A DNA stretch of 8,387 bases from Pseudobdellovibrionaceae bacterium. GTDB taxonomy: Bacteria; Bdellovibrionota; Bdellovibrionia; Bdellovibrionales; JAMPXM01. The stretch is taken from positions 1 through 8,387 of the forward strand of contig JALHOI010000120.1 in NCBI GenBank assembly GCA_022843085.1, written 5' to 3'. Both the position numbers and the translations under genes were made by a program. Shown here piece by piece: positions 1-6,777 of the stretch (the first letter of the stretch is position 1; the number at the start of each line of letters is the position of its first letter). The notes beneath the pieces are model-generated. The model saw only the letters and a list, made by a program, of their open reading frames with translations. It did no database searches and was not told the origin of the DNA.

Positions 1-561
1 ACGTGCAGCCTGCGCGTAGAACTGGGCCTTCTGTAAAAATCCGGTCTCGCCGCGATCGGCCGCACTTTTCGCGGTGTCAACAAGCTCGCGTACCGCCTCG
101 TTTTTTAAAGTGTATGCGATGGGAAGCATAACGGCCTCAGCGCTTGGCGACGGACGAGCTTCGCCCAAGAGCGCCATTTCAATCTGTGAGCCGAATTCGT
201 CGACGTTTTGAAAGGGCTGAATGGGGCTTTCGAGATTTTCACAAACGCGCGACTGAAGTCGATCTTCAGTGAAATATCGTTCGAGAAATTTTTGAGAGAT
301 TCGCTTCTTTCTCGCATCGCGGTCGTCGCCGCCGCGGGCTGAAGCCGCACGGTCAGGCTCAGGCGAAAATTTTTCGACAGCCGCGACTTTCGCGTTGTCC
401 GACGTCGCGGGCTTCGGGGTCGGTCTCGATGAGGATCGGTTGAGATGTGAACCAACGGCTGCGGGATCGGGTAAAAGACTAAAGAGACCGACCACCAAGA
501 TCGCGCTGAGTGCGGCGAGACTTAATGTCAGCGTCAGTGCGATCTTTTGCCACGGTTTCAC
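1..561 (-). CDS. Membrane-anchored protein of unknown function, last visible gene of the opp operon (partial)
   Basis: Reading the minus strand from a GTG at 561-559 gives 187 codons open to the left edge, so the C-terminus is missing. The GTG overlaps the oppF TGA as GTGA (4 bases), the usual sign of translational coupling; no strong separate ribosome binding site is visible. The product starts MKPWQKIALTL and has one hydrophobic segment at about residues 7-30 after a short positive N-terminus, which fits a signal anchor with the rest in the periplasm. A Pro/Ser/Arg/Lys-rich low-complexity linker follows (about 31-90), then a charged, probably helical region ending with a Glu/Ala/Lys-rich stretch. 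The next in-frame ATG lies far inside, so only the GTG start keeps the membrane segment. I do not recognise the family. Its place after oppF suggests co-expression with the importer, but its role is unknown; helical repeats in the missing part are possible but not shown. Confidence 0.75.
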   Translation of the reverse strand, partial: MKPWQKIALTLTLSLAALSAILVVGLFSLLPDPAAVGSHLNRSSSRPTPKPATSDNAKVAAVEKFSPEPDRAASARGGDDRDARKKRISQKFLERYFTEDRLQSRVCENLESPIQPFQNVDEFGSQIEMALLGEARPSPSAEAVMLPIAYTLKNEAVRELVDTAKSAADRGETGFLQKAQFYAQAAR

Positions 562-1670
562 TGAACGGCGACTTCGCCGACTTCAGATTTTGCGCGAATA
601 CAGGCCGTAAAATGTTCGGTTCGAGTGGCTCGAAGTTTGGGATCAGTCTTTTTGCAGTCTTCGATCATAATCGGGCAGCGAGGGTGAAAATGACAACCCG
701 ACGGCGGGTGAATCGGTGACGGTACGTCACCGGTCAAAATCACGCGACCTTCGCGTTTTCGCGGATCCGGAACCGGAATTGCCGAAAGAAGCGCTTTCGT
801 GTAGGGGTGAGTCGGATTGCGGTAAAGTTCTTCAGCCTCAGCAAGTTCGACCACGCGACCTAGATACATGACGGCAACGCGGTTTGATATGTGTTCAACA
901 ACTTTCAAATCGTGAGCGATGAAAAGATAGGTGAGACCGAGCTTCTGCTGCAAATCCATCAACAGGTTGATGACCTGAGCCTGAATCGAAACATCGAGAG
1001 CCGAAACAGGTTCGTCACAAACAATGAACTCGGGATCAACCGCGAGCGCACGTGCAATGCCGATTCGTTGACGCTGACCACCCGAAAATTCGTGGGGGTA
1101 GCGGTTGATGTGTTCGGGTCTTAGGCCGACTGTATCTAAAAGTTGCTTCACGCGGTCTTCGCGATCTTTTCGCGAATTAAACAACTTATGAATTTCAAGA
1201 GGTTCGGCAATGATCGACCCGACGGTCATTCGGGGGTTCAAGCTTGCGTACGGGTCTTGAAAGATAATTTGAACGCGGCGACGCAACGCCCGCAGTTCTT
1301 CGCCCTTCGTTCGAGTGATGTCTTTGCCGTCGAGCAGAATCTGGCCACTGGTCGGCTCGATCAATCGAATGATCGCCCGGCCTAAAGTTGATTTTCCGCA
1401 GCCCGACTCGCCGACGAGACCCAACGTTTCGCCTTTTCGAATTTCAAGATTCACGCCCTGAACAGCTTTAACGCTTGCGACTTCGCGGCCTAGTAAACCG
1501 CCTTTAATCGGAAATGACTTCGTGAGGTCTTTGATCTGAATGAGCGGCGATACCCCTGTGATCTTAACAGGTGACGACGAGGCTGACGCCGCGCCCGGCG
1601 AGGTGCCTTGAGGTGGCGAAGCCTTCTTTGCATGACTTGCATCAGAAGTAACTTGGGTTTGATTCGCCAT
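558..1670 (-). CDS. oppF: Oligopeptide/dipeptide ABC transporter ATP-binding subunit OppF/DppF
   Basis: This is one of the two nucleotide-binding subunits that power peptide import at the cytoplasmic face of the inner membrane; 370 residues. Visible motifs are Walker A GESGCGKST (87-95, Lys93), Q-loop Gln138 in FQDPY, signature SGGQR (196-200), Walker B ending Asp219-Glu220, D-loop SALD (223-226) and switch His253. The C-terminal peptide-importer extension has Cys326, Cys332, Cys339 and Cys357 (C-x5-C-x6-C-x17-C), the pattern that binds a [4Fe-4S] cluster in some OppD/DppD-type ATPases. The ATG at 1670 shares its A with the oppD stop (TAATG), so I prefer it to an in-frame start 48 bases upstream inside oppD. 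Residues 1-40 are a Ser/Ala/Pro-rich tail before the ABC domain. OppF versus OppD is assigned from gene order and the FQDPYASLNPRM-type Q-loop, typical of the F subunit. Confidence 0.95.
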   Translation of the reverse strand: MANQTQVTSDASHAKKASPPQGTSPGAASASSSPVKITGVSPLIQIKDLTKSFPIKGGLLGREVASVKAVQGVNLEIRKGETLGLVGESGCGKSTLGRAIIRLIEPTSGQILLDGKDITRTKGEELRALRRRVQIIFQDPYASLNPRMTVGSIIAEPLEIHKLFNSRKDREDRVKQLLDTVGLRPEHINRYPHEFSGGQRQRIGIARALAVDPEFIVCDEPVSALDVSIQAQVINLLMDLQQKLGLTYLFIAHDLKVVEHISNRVAVMYLGRVVELAEAEELYRNPTHPYTKALLSAIPVPDPRKREGRVILTGDVPSPIHPPSGCHFHPRCPIMIEDCKKTDPKLRATRTEHFTACIRAKSEVGEVAVQ

Positions 1671-2701
1671 TATGCGCGTCCTTCGTTGAGTCGAGTTTCC
1701 TGTGCTGGGTGCAGACATGCGTGGAGGTGCTTACCAGATGGGTTTGGTGTGCCTCCAACTTGACCGACCGGCATAAGCGGAGGCTGCGCCGTCTTGCAAT
1801 CGTCTTTTTTGAATTTACAGCGATCTTGAAATCGACAGCCGCTCGGCAAACTGAACATCGAGGGAACAAGACCGGGGATCGTCTCAAGGCGCTTGAGACG
1901 ATGGCCGGTTTCAAAGTGCGGAATCGAGTTCAGCAAGCCCTGCGTGTAGCGATGCTTCGGTCGATAGAAAATGTCTTCGACCGACCCATATTCGACGATT
2001 TTACCTGCGTACATAACGGCCACGTCATCGCAGGTTTCTGCAACGACGCCGAGGTCGTGCGTGATCAAAATCATCGACGCGTTAAAATCCTTTTGGAGCT
2101 TGCGAACGAGATCGAGAATCTGCGCTTGGATGGTGACGTCAAGTGCCGTGGTTGGCTCGTCGGCGATGAGCAGGCGTGGATTGCAAGAAAGAGCCATCGC
2201 GATCATCACCCGCTGACGCATGCCGCCCGAAAGCTGGTGGGGATAATCGTCAACGCGATTGCTGGGTTCAGGGATTCCGACCAGCTGAAGCATTTCGATC
2301 GTCTTGGCCCGAATCTGAGCGTTTGAAAGACCCTTCTGATGTAAGCCGATCGCTTCGCCGATTTGGTTGCCGATGGTGAAAACAGGATTGAGCGAAGTCA
2401 TTGGCTCTTGGAAAATCATCGCGATGTCGTTACCGCGAATTTTTCGCATCTCTTCGTCTGACAACGTCAGTAGATTTTTTCCGTCGAATAGGATCTCACC
2501 ACCCTCGATTTTACCTGGGGGCGTGGGAATCAAACGCATCACAGAGAGTGACGTAACCGACTTGCCACAGCCTGATTCGCCGACGATGCCAAGGGTTTTA
2601 CCTTCTTCGAGTTTAAACGAAACATCGTCGACAGCGAGAAAGTGTCCGTCGTCAGTTTTGAAACCCGTCTTCAAATTTTTTACTTCAAGCAATGTCGCCA
2701 C
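1670..2701 (-). CDS. oppD: Oligopeptide/dipeptide ABC transporter ATP-binding subunit OppD/DppD
   Basis: This is the second ATPase of the importer, expected to pair with OppF under the OppB-OppC channel; 343 residues, close to the usual family length. Visible motifs are Walker A GESGCGKS (41-48, Lys47), Q-loop Gln98 in IFQEPMTSLNP, signature LSGGM (157-161), Walker B ending Asp181-Glu182, TTALD D-loop (184-188) and switch His215. The C-terminal domain has Cys289, Cys295, Cys302 and Cys329 (C-x5-C-x6-C-x26-C), again the iron-sulfur-type pattern of this subfamily. The start is GTG at 2701-2699, supported by AAGGGG four bases upstream and by the standard MATLLEVKNL N-terminus. The gap from the oppC stop is 24 bases, and the stop overlaps the oppF ATG by one base. 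Confidence 0.96.
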   Translation of the reverse strand: MATLLEVKNLKTGFKTDDGHFLAVDDVSFKLEEGKTLGIVGESGCGKSVTSLSVMRLIPTPPGKIEGGEILFDGKNLLTLSDEEMRKIRGNDIAMIFQEPMTSLNPVFTIGNQIGEAIGLHQKGLSNAQIRAKTIEMLQLVGIPEPSNRVDDYPHQLSGGMRQRVMIAMALSCNPRLLIADEPTTALDVTIQAQILDLVRKLQKDFNASMILITHDLGVVAETCDDVAVMYAGKIVEYGSVEDIFYRPKHRYTQGLLNSIPHFETGHRLKRLETIPGLVPSMFSLPSGCRFQDRCKFKKDDCKTAQPPLMPVGQVGGTPNPSGKHLHACLHPAQETRLNEGRA

Positions 2702-2725
2702 GAATCCCCTTCGAAAGAGCCAATA

Positions 2726-3664
2726 TCACTTGTTCTTCATTTTCGGATCAAGCGCTTCTCTCAATGCGTCATTGAAGAGGTTGAACGACAGAATCAAACC
2801 GAACATGAACAGCGTCGCTGCCGTCAGGTTGCCCCAGTAAGGACGCGCGATTTCATTTTTCGCATCGTCGATCATCAGTCCCCAGCTGGGCTGGCTTGGA
2901 TCGACCCCAAGGCCGAGGTAACTGAGGATCACTTCAATCTTAATCGCGGCGACAAATCCAAGACCGAATTGAACAAACGCGAGGTGGGCCACATTGGGAA
3001 GAATATGACCAAAAATCTTGCGGTTGTTTCCTGCACCGATTGCATGTGCCGCCATCACGTAGTCACGGTTTTTGTGTTTGAGAAACTCGCCCCGAACCAA
3101 ACGCGCGGTTGTAACCCAGCTTGTGAGACCGACCGCGATAAAAACGTTGATGAGTCCACGGCCGAGAACAAACGTCAGCGAAGGAATCAACAGAATGTAG
3201 GGAATCGAATCGACCGTCGTGTAGAGCCAAACAACGAAGCCATCGACTTTTCCACCGAAATAGCCTGAGACGGCACCAAGTACCAGGCCGATCACAAGTG
3301 AAAGCGTTGAGGCCAGAAGCCCAATCGAAATTGCCGTTGTGATTCCATGAACCGCACGGCCAAGAATATCGCGACCGAAAATGTCAGAGCCAAACGGATG
3401 CGCCCATGACATCGAAGTGTAAGCTTCAACTTGGTTCGGAACCTGCGCGTTCGGATACAAAACGCCGACCGCCGCGAGGATACCGACCGCGATGTACAGC
3501 ATGATGACGAAAAAAGAGATCACACCGACTTTGTTGCGCTTAAAACGAAAGAATGCATCCCACCAAAGCGAGTTGCGGGCTCGACGTTGATGTCTATCAC
3601 TCTGTTCGGTCTCGGCGACAATCGAGGTCGAGACGTCGGCGGAGGAAGAGGAAGCTGTCGGCAT
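2726..3664 (-). CDS. oppC: Oligopeptide/dipeptide ABC transporter permease OppC/DppC
   Basis: This is an inner-membrane channel subunit that pairs with OppB; 312 residues. A polar Ser/Thr-rich cytoplasmic tail (1-35) precedes the first membrane segment (about 46-68). The family hallmark FGSDIFGRDILGR (91-103) follows in the periplasmic region, then five more hydrophobic segments (about 108-133, 143-165, 168-187, 228-250, 281-300). The EAA-type cytoplasmic loop that docks with the ATPase is at about 201-224 (DYVMAAHAIGAG ending ILPN). I chose the ATG at 3664 because GGAAGGA lies four bases upstream and the oppB stop is only 10 bases away. An in-frame start 42 bases further upstream would overlap oppB and lacks this support. 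Confidence 0.95.
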   Translation of the reverse strand: MPTASSSSADVSTSIVAETEQSDRHQRRARNSLWWDAFFRFKRNKVGVISFFVIMLYIAVGILAAVGVLYPNAQVPNQVEAYTSMSWAHPFGSDIFGRDILGRAVHGITTAISIGLLASTLSLVIGLVLGAVSGYFGGKVDGFVVWLYTTVDSIPYILLIPSLTFVLGRGLINVFIAVGLTSWVTTARLVRGEFLKHKNRDYVMAAHAIGAGNNRKIFGHILPNVAHLAFVQFGLGFVAAIKIEVILSYLGLGVDPSQPSWGLMIDDAKNEIARPYWGNLTAATLFMFGLILSFNLFNDALREALDPKMKNK

Positions 3665-3674
3665 TTCGTCCTTC

Positions 3675-4610
3675 CTAACCCAGCTTAACGCGTGGATCGA
3701 CGACACTGTAAAGCACGTCGGCTAAGAGGTTGAACACCATGTAGGTCAGGGCCGAAATCACGGTGAAAGCTTTGATGGTTGGAAAATCAGAATCGTTGAG
3801 GGCCTTGATCAGCGTTCCGCCCAAGCCGGGAATTCCGAAGAAGTTTTCGATCAAAACTGACCCTGTAATCAAAAACGGCATTTCGATCACGATCACGGTG
3901 ATGATCGGAATCATGGCGTTTTTCAAAACGTGTTTTGCAAAGACCTTTTGCTCGCTCATGCCCTTAGCGCGGGCCGTGCGAACGTAGTCCTGAAAGACTT
4001 CATCCATAATGACGGTGCGGTAGATGAGAATGTTGGGCCCGAGGCTCAAAACAAACAAGATGATCCAAGGGAGGTAGAGATATTGCCATCTTCCTATCCA
4101 AGAGGGATCCCAGCCCGAAATTGGAAAAATCCCGGTGCGGAACGCGAGAAGATATTGAAGAGCGAGAATGTAAACGAGCGAGCTGATGCTGAGCAGTGCG
4201 AGGCAAGTGACGACGGTTCCCTTATCCAGTATGGTTCCGCGCCCCCAAACGGCGAACAGTGCAAGACCGATACAGAAAACGATCGAAGAGAAAAACGCCG
4301 GCACAGTTAGAGAAAGCGTCGCACCCAGGCCGTCGCCAATCATCGTAGAGATGAGTTGTTTTGAGGCCCACGATCGACCGTAGTCGGCGGTTGCGATTTG
4401 TTTGACGAAGAAAAGGTACTGCTCGGGAAGTGATCGATCGAGCCCGAGTTCGGCTCGAATGGTTTGGACTTGTTCGACTGTCGCGTGTTTTCCAGCAAAT
4501 CTCTGGGCGGGATCGCCGCCGAAAATATTAAACAGCATGAACGTGAGAAGCGTGACGCCGATAAGAATGGGAATCATGTAGAGTATTCTGCGGACAATAT
4601 AACCGAAAAT
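3675..4610 (-). CDS. oppB: Oligopeptide/dipeptide ABC transporter permease OppB/DppB (probable ATT start)
   Basis: This is the first permease subunit of the peptide importer. From the ATT at 4610-4608 it has 311 residues, the usual length for the family. The N-terminus reads (M)FGYIVRRILYMIPILIGV, the standard OppB/DppB beginning, followed by LFNIFGGDP and six predicted membrane segments (about 10-29, 95-123, 131-157, 179-199, 232-254, 281-304). The EAA-type ATPase-docking loop is at about 208-236 (DYVRTARAKGMS then LKNAMIPI), and the protein ends DPRVKLG. The only conventional upstream start, TTG at 4688, adds 26 residues that do not look like the family and coincides with a TTGACA promoter box. 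GGGGGTG at 4621-4615 is well placed for the ATT. A base error or recent ATG-to-ATT change is possible. The product assignment is secure; the start is not. Confidence 0.93.
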   Translation of the reverse strand: MFGYIVRRILYMIPILIGVTLLTFMLFNIFGGDPAQRFAGKHATVEQVQTIRAELGLDRSLPEQYLFFVKQIATADYGRSWASKQLISTMIGDGLGATLSLTVPAFFSSIVFCIGLALFAVWGRGTILDKGTVVTCLALLSISSLVYILALQYLLAFRTGIFPISGWDPSWIGRWQYLYLPWIILFVLSLGPNILIYRTVIMDEVFQDYVRTARAKGMSEQKVFAKHVLKNAMIPIITVIVIEMPFLITGSVLIENFFGIPGLGGTLIKALNDSDFPTIKAFTVISALTYMVFNLLADVLYSVVDPRVKLG

Positions 4611-4621
4611 GGGACACCCCC
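4611..4621 (-). promoter_or_regulatory. Ribosome binding site that favours the ATT start of oppB
   Basis: The minus strand reads GGGGGTG at 4621-4615 followed by TCCC and ATT. With one G-U wobble, GGGGGTG can pair with the anti-Shine-Dalgarno CACCUCC over seven positions, at normal spacing. No ATG, GTG or TTG lies in frame at this distance, so the site only makes sense if ATT initiates. The pairing is seen in the sequence; its use is inferred. Confidence 0.55.
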
Positions 4622-4658
4622 GAAAAGTGGCCTTTGGTTTGAATCCAGAGAGCCCCTC

Positions 4659-4688
4659 GTCATAGCGGCGGCAAGGGCGCCGTGTCAA
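4659..4688 (-). promoter_or_regulatory. oppB: Putative sigma70-type promoter for oppBCDF
   Basis: On the minus strand a perfect -35 hexamer TTGACA (4688-4683) is followed after 18 bases by TATGAC (4664-4659), which matches four of six bases of the -10 consensus. Transcription would begin near 4652, giving a leader of about 40 bases to the ATT at 4610. It would let the membrane and ATPase subunits be expressed independently of oppA. The 18-base spacer is GC-rich, which may weaken it. Confidence 0.45.
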
Positions 4689-4744
4689 TCTTACGGAGCC
4701 CCATTGAAAGGGAAAAGCCTCGTCATCTGCTTGAAATCGAAATC

Positions 4745-4773
4745 CGTCTCGCCTTGGTTGCTTGGTTGAGACG
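4745..4773 (-). other. Small stem-loop in the oppA-oppB spacer
   Basis: CGTCTC at 4745-4750 pairs with GAGACG at 4768-4773 across a 17-base loop. The loop holds a perfect 8-base tandem repeat (CTTGGTTG twice, 4753-4768 on the plus strand, sharing its last base with the arm). On the minus strand the following bases are GATTTCGATTT, too interrupted to be a good U-tract. It is weak alone, but it lies 17 bases downstream of the stronger 4790-4816 hairpin. Confidence 0.3.
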
Positions 4774-4789
4774 AAGCTCTCGAGAAGCG

Positions 4790-4816
4790 AACGGTGCCGG
4801 CTTAACCAGCACCGTT
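4790..4816 (-). other. Stem-loop just after oppA, probable mRNA-stabilising or attenuating hairpin
   Basis: Arms AACGGTGC (4790-4797) and GCACCGTT (4809-4816) are perfect 8-base complements. After a C/A mismatch, GG and CC extend the stem by two pairs around a five-base loop. It begins 14 bases after the oppA stop and is not followed by a U-run, so it is unlikely to be a full intrinsic terminator. Hairpins at this position, between a binding-protein gene and its permease genes, commonly protect the upstream mRNA and lower downstream expression; that role is inferred here. Confidence 0.6.
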
Positions 4817-4830
4817 AGGACGCAACATCA

Positions 4831-6648
4831 TTAAAACTTGGCACCTAATTCAGCGCGCAGTTTCGAATCGACACGCATATACTTTGGGTAATCGTAGCCG
4901 ACTTCTGTCCACTTGAAGTTATTCACCCAACCTTGGCGAATTCGGTAGCCAAGGCGATGAGCGTTGAAGATCCACGGCGCGTCTTCAGCTACGATGTCGC
5001 GAAGCTTCACGTACAACTTAGTTCGCGCTTCTCCGGGTGGCAGCTTCAGCGATTCTTCGTAGATCTTGTCAAATTCGGGGCTGTTGTACGACGTGTCGTT
5101 CGGGCCCGGTGATTTGTTCTTCGAGTAATAGAGCTGGTAGAAGTTTTGGGCGTCGGGATAATCAGCACCCCACGCGATTCCAAAGATTTGCGCTTTTTGC
5201 GCTTTAATTTTTTCTTGGAACTGCGGCCACGTGTTCGAGTTAATTTTCACCTTGATGCCAATTGCCGCCATCATTTGTGCAAAGAACTCGGCGTTCTGAC
5301 GGGCGTTGGTATCTGAAAAGCCCTCGTAGGTCAGCTCGGGCAGGCCCTTGCCTTCAGGAAAACCCGCTTTCGCCAAAAGCGCTTTGGCTTTTTCAACGTC
5401 AAATTGGGCGTAAGGATTGACGTAACCTTCTTCATTGCCGTCGATGCCGGGAGGAATTGGGCCCTGAGACGGGATACCGCGACCATTCAAGAATTTGCTG
5501 ATGTAAGTTTTCGAGTCGTAGGCCATCGACATCGCCTGGCGCAGCGCTTTGTTTTTGCCCAAAACCGGATCAAGCATATTGAAGCCGATGTAGGTGACGT
5601 CAAGAGCTGGAGTAATATCAAGCGCCATCGATTTCGCACCAAGTTCGGGCGCAATCTCAGTTTTATTTTTAACGGCAGACTCATAGTTGTCTTTTGGAAT
5701 ATCGAACCAGTCGAAATTTCCCTTGAGACCGTTTTGCCAGCGAGGTTGTGACTCGACGATCTCGCTAAACACGATTGCATCGGCAAACGGTAACGGTTTG
5801 CCGGCGTCTGCAAGTAATCCCTTTTCGGCGTCACCAGGAGCACCCTCTGATGGGTAGAGGTCGCTGCGGAAGTTTGGATTTCGCTTCAGTGTGATTTTCG
5901 AATTTCGAACCCAGTCAGATTCTTTCACCAGCATGAAGGGGCCAGTGCCGACGGGATTATTCAAAAACTCTTTACCATATTTTTCGACAGCTTCACGAGC
6001 AACAACCGCCGAGAACGGCATCGTCAACACGTAGCTCAGCTGATGGTAAACACCGGTCAATTTGATGACGAGTGTGTTCGCGTCCGGAGCGGTGAGTCCC
6101 TCTACCGGAGTATCGTAGTTCGCTTTTTCGGCTTTAACAGCGGTCGCCCATTCGTTTAAGCCTTTGATTTTACCGTCGAAGATCCAAAAGCCTTCAGATG
6201 TGTTGCGGGGGTCCGCAAGTCGCTTCCAGGCGTAGATGAAATCTTGTGCGGTGATTTCGCGGCCTTTGCCATCTTTGAAAGCTGCGTTGTCTTGGAACTT
6301 GATGCCCTTTTTAATTTTGAATGTGTACGTCAGCCCGTCTTTCGAAATTTCCGGCATGCCATCGGCAAGCTTCGGTTCGAGAACAAAAGGCCGTTTGAGG
6401 TAATTGTACTGAAGAAGACCTTCGTAAATCTGGCCGATGACGGTCGCCGAGTATTGGTCGTTGGCGTTTGATGGATCAAGGCCCTTCAAGTTGACCGGCA
6501 GAGCGACGTTCAGAGTTGTGTCTTTTTCGTCAAAACGCTTCTTTGTGCAACCCGTGATCGCCAAAGCGACGGCGACGGCGCCCGCAAGAACAACCTGCAA
6601 AAAAGTCGTTGATTGAGAATGTGGACGGAACCTTTGAACCTGCTTCAT
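4831..6648 (-). CDS. oppA: Peptide ABC transporter substrate-binding lipoprotein OppA (SBP family 5)
   Basis: This is the extracytoplasmic binding protein that captures peptides and delivers them to OppB-OppC; 605 residues, somewhat longer than the usual 530-550. A signal peptide (hydrophobic core about 17-32) ends in lipobox ITGC with Cys34, so the mature protein should be lipid-anchored. The family-5 fold is shown by LNVALPVNLKGLDPS (46-60), YEGLL (75-79), NPVGTGPF (231-238), LKRNPNF (254-260) and GADYPDAQNF (494-503). An extra Gly/Ala/Lys-rich segment at about 264-288 may account for some added length. The ATG at 6648 has AGGAG eight bases upstream. Peptide as substrate is inferred from the family and the OppBCDF neighbours; related proteins bind nickel, sugars or opines, so the exact ligand is not settled. 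Confidence 0.95.
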   Translation of the reverse strand: MKQVQRFRPHSQSTTFLQVVLAGAVAVALAITGCTKKRFDEKDTTLNVALPVNLKGLDPSNANDQYSATVIGQIYEGLLQYNYLKRPFVLEPKLADGMPEISKDGLTYTFKIKKGIKFQDNAAFKDGKGREITAQDFIYAWKRLADPRNTSEGFWIFDGKIKGLNEWATAVKAEKANYDTPVEGLTAPDANTLVIKLTGVYHQLSYVLTMPFSAVVAREAVEKYGKEFLNNPVGTGPFMLVKESDWVRNSKITLKRNPNFRSDLYPSEGAPGDAEKGLLADAGKPLPFADAIVFSEIVESQPRWQNGLKGNFDWFDIPKDNYESAVKNKTEIAPELGAKSMALDITPALDVTYIGFNMLDPVLGKNKALRQAMSMAYDSKTYISKFLNGRGIPSQGPIPPGIDGNEEGYVNPYAQFDVEKAKALLAKAGFPEGKGLPELTYEGFSDTNARQNAEFFAQMMAAIGIKVKINSNTWPQFQEKIKAQKAQIFGIAWGADYPDAQNFYQLYYSKNKSPGPNDTSYNSPEFDKIYEESLKLPPGEARTKLYVKLRDIVAEDAPWIFNAHRLGYRIRQGWVNNFKWTEVGYDYPKYMRVDSKLRAELGAKF

Positions 6649-6683
6649 TGAATTTGCTCCTGGAGTAAAAACGGAAGGGCTTT

Positions 6684-6712
6684 GGATTACGGAGGGATCG
6701 ATTTCTTGTCAA
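6684..6712 (-). promoter_or_regulatory. oppA: Putative sigma70-type promoter for oppA
   Basis: The minus strand has a perfect TTGACA (6712-6707), a 17-base spacer and TAATCC (6689-6684). The -10 match is poor (TA only), but the -35 and spacing are ideal and the position, about 30 bases before the ribosome binding site, is right. It lies between the stem-loop after the phosphatase gene and oppA, so oppA probably has its own transcript. No operator repeat is evident beside it. Confidence 0.5.
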
Positions 6713-6726
6713 ACCATCCCCGATGA

Positions 6727-6777
6727 AATTAGCGGCAGCCACCGAAATGCCCGTGGGACCTTGGGGTGGCGCTAATT
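6727..6777 (-). terminator. Imperfect stem-loop at the end of the phosphatase gene, possible terminator
   Basis: AATTAGCG (6727-6734) pairs with CGCTAATT (6770-6777), and after a four-base bulge CCACC (6739-6743) pairs with GGTGG (6765-6769), leaving a 21-base loop. The right arm includes the phosphatase stop codon (TAG, 6774-6772). On the minus strand only TTTC follows, so termination would be weak or factor-assisted. It separates the phosphatase gene from oppA. Confidence 0.4.

Noticed and set aside
105..455. Arg-rich 116-residue open frame on the minus strand
   Set aside because: It is an out-of-frame shadow of the GTG-start membrane-anchored gene, which fits the operon overlap and has a coherent membrane segment.
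1709..2326. 205-residue open frame on the plus strand
   Set aside because: It lies wholly antisense to oppD, which has every ABC motif intact; no ribosome binding site or family features support it.
2642..3268. 208-residue open frame on the plus strand
   Set aside because: It is antisense to oppC and the start of oppD, with a charged, low-complexity composition typical of a shadow frame.
4693..4726. Eleven-codon frame (ATG at 4726, TAA before the TTGACA) as a leader peptide for oppB
   Set aside because: No good ribosome binding site, no run of a regulatory amino acid, and the 9-base repeat shared with 4655-4663 is short enough to be chance.
5487..5843. 118-residue minus-strand frame inside oppA, considered as a frameshift or fragment
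   Set aside because: The oppA frame is continuous through this region with family motifs on both sides, so this is an alternate-frame shadow.
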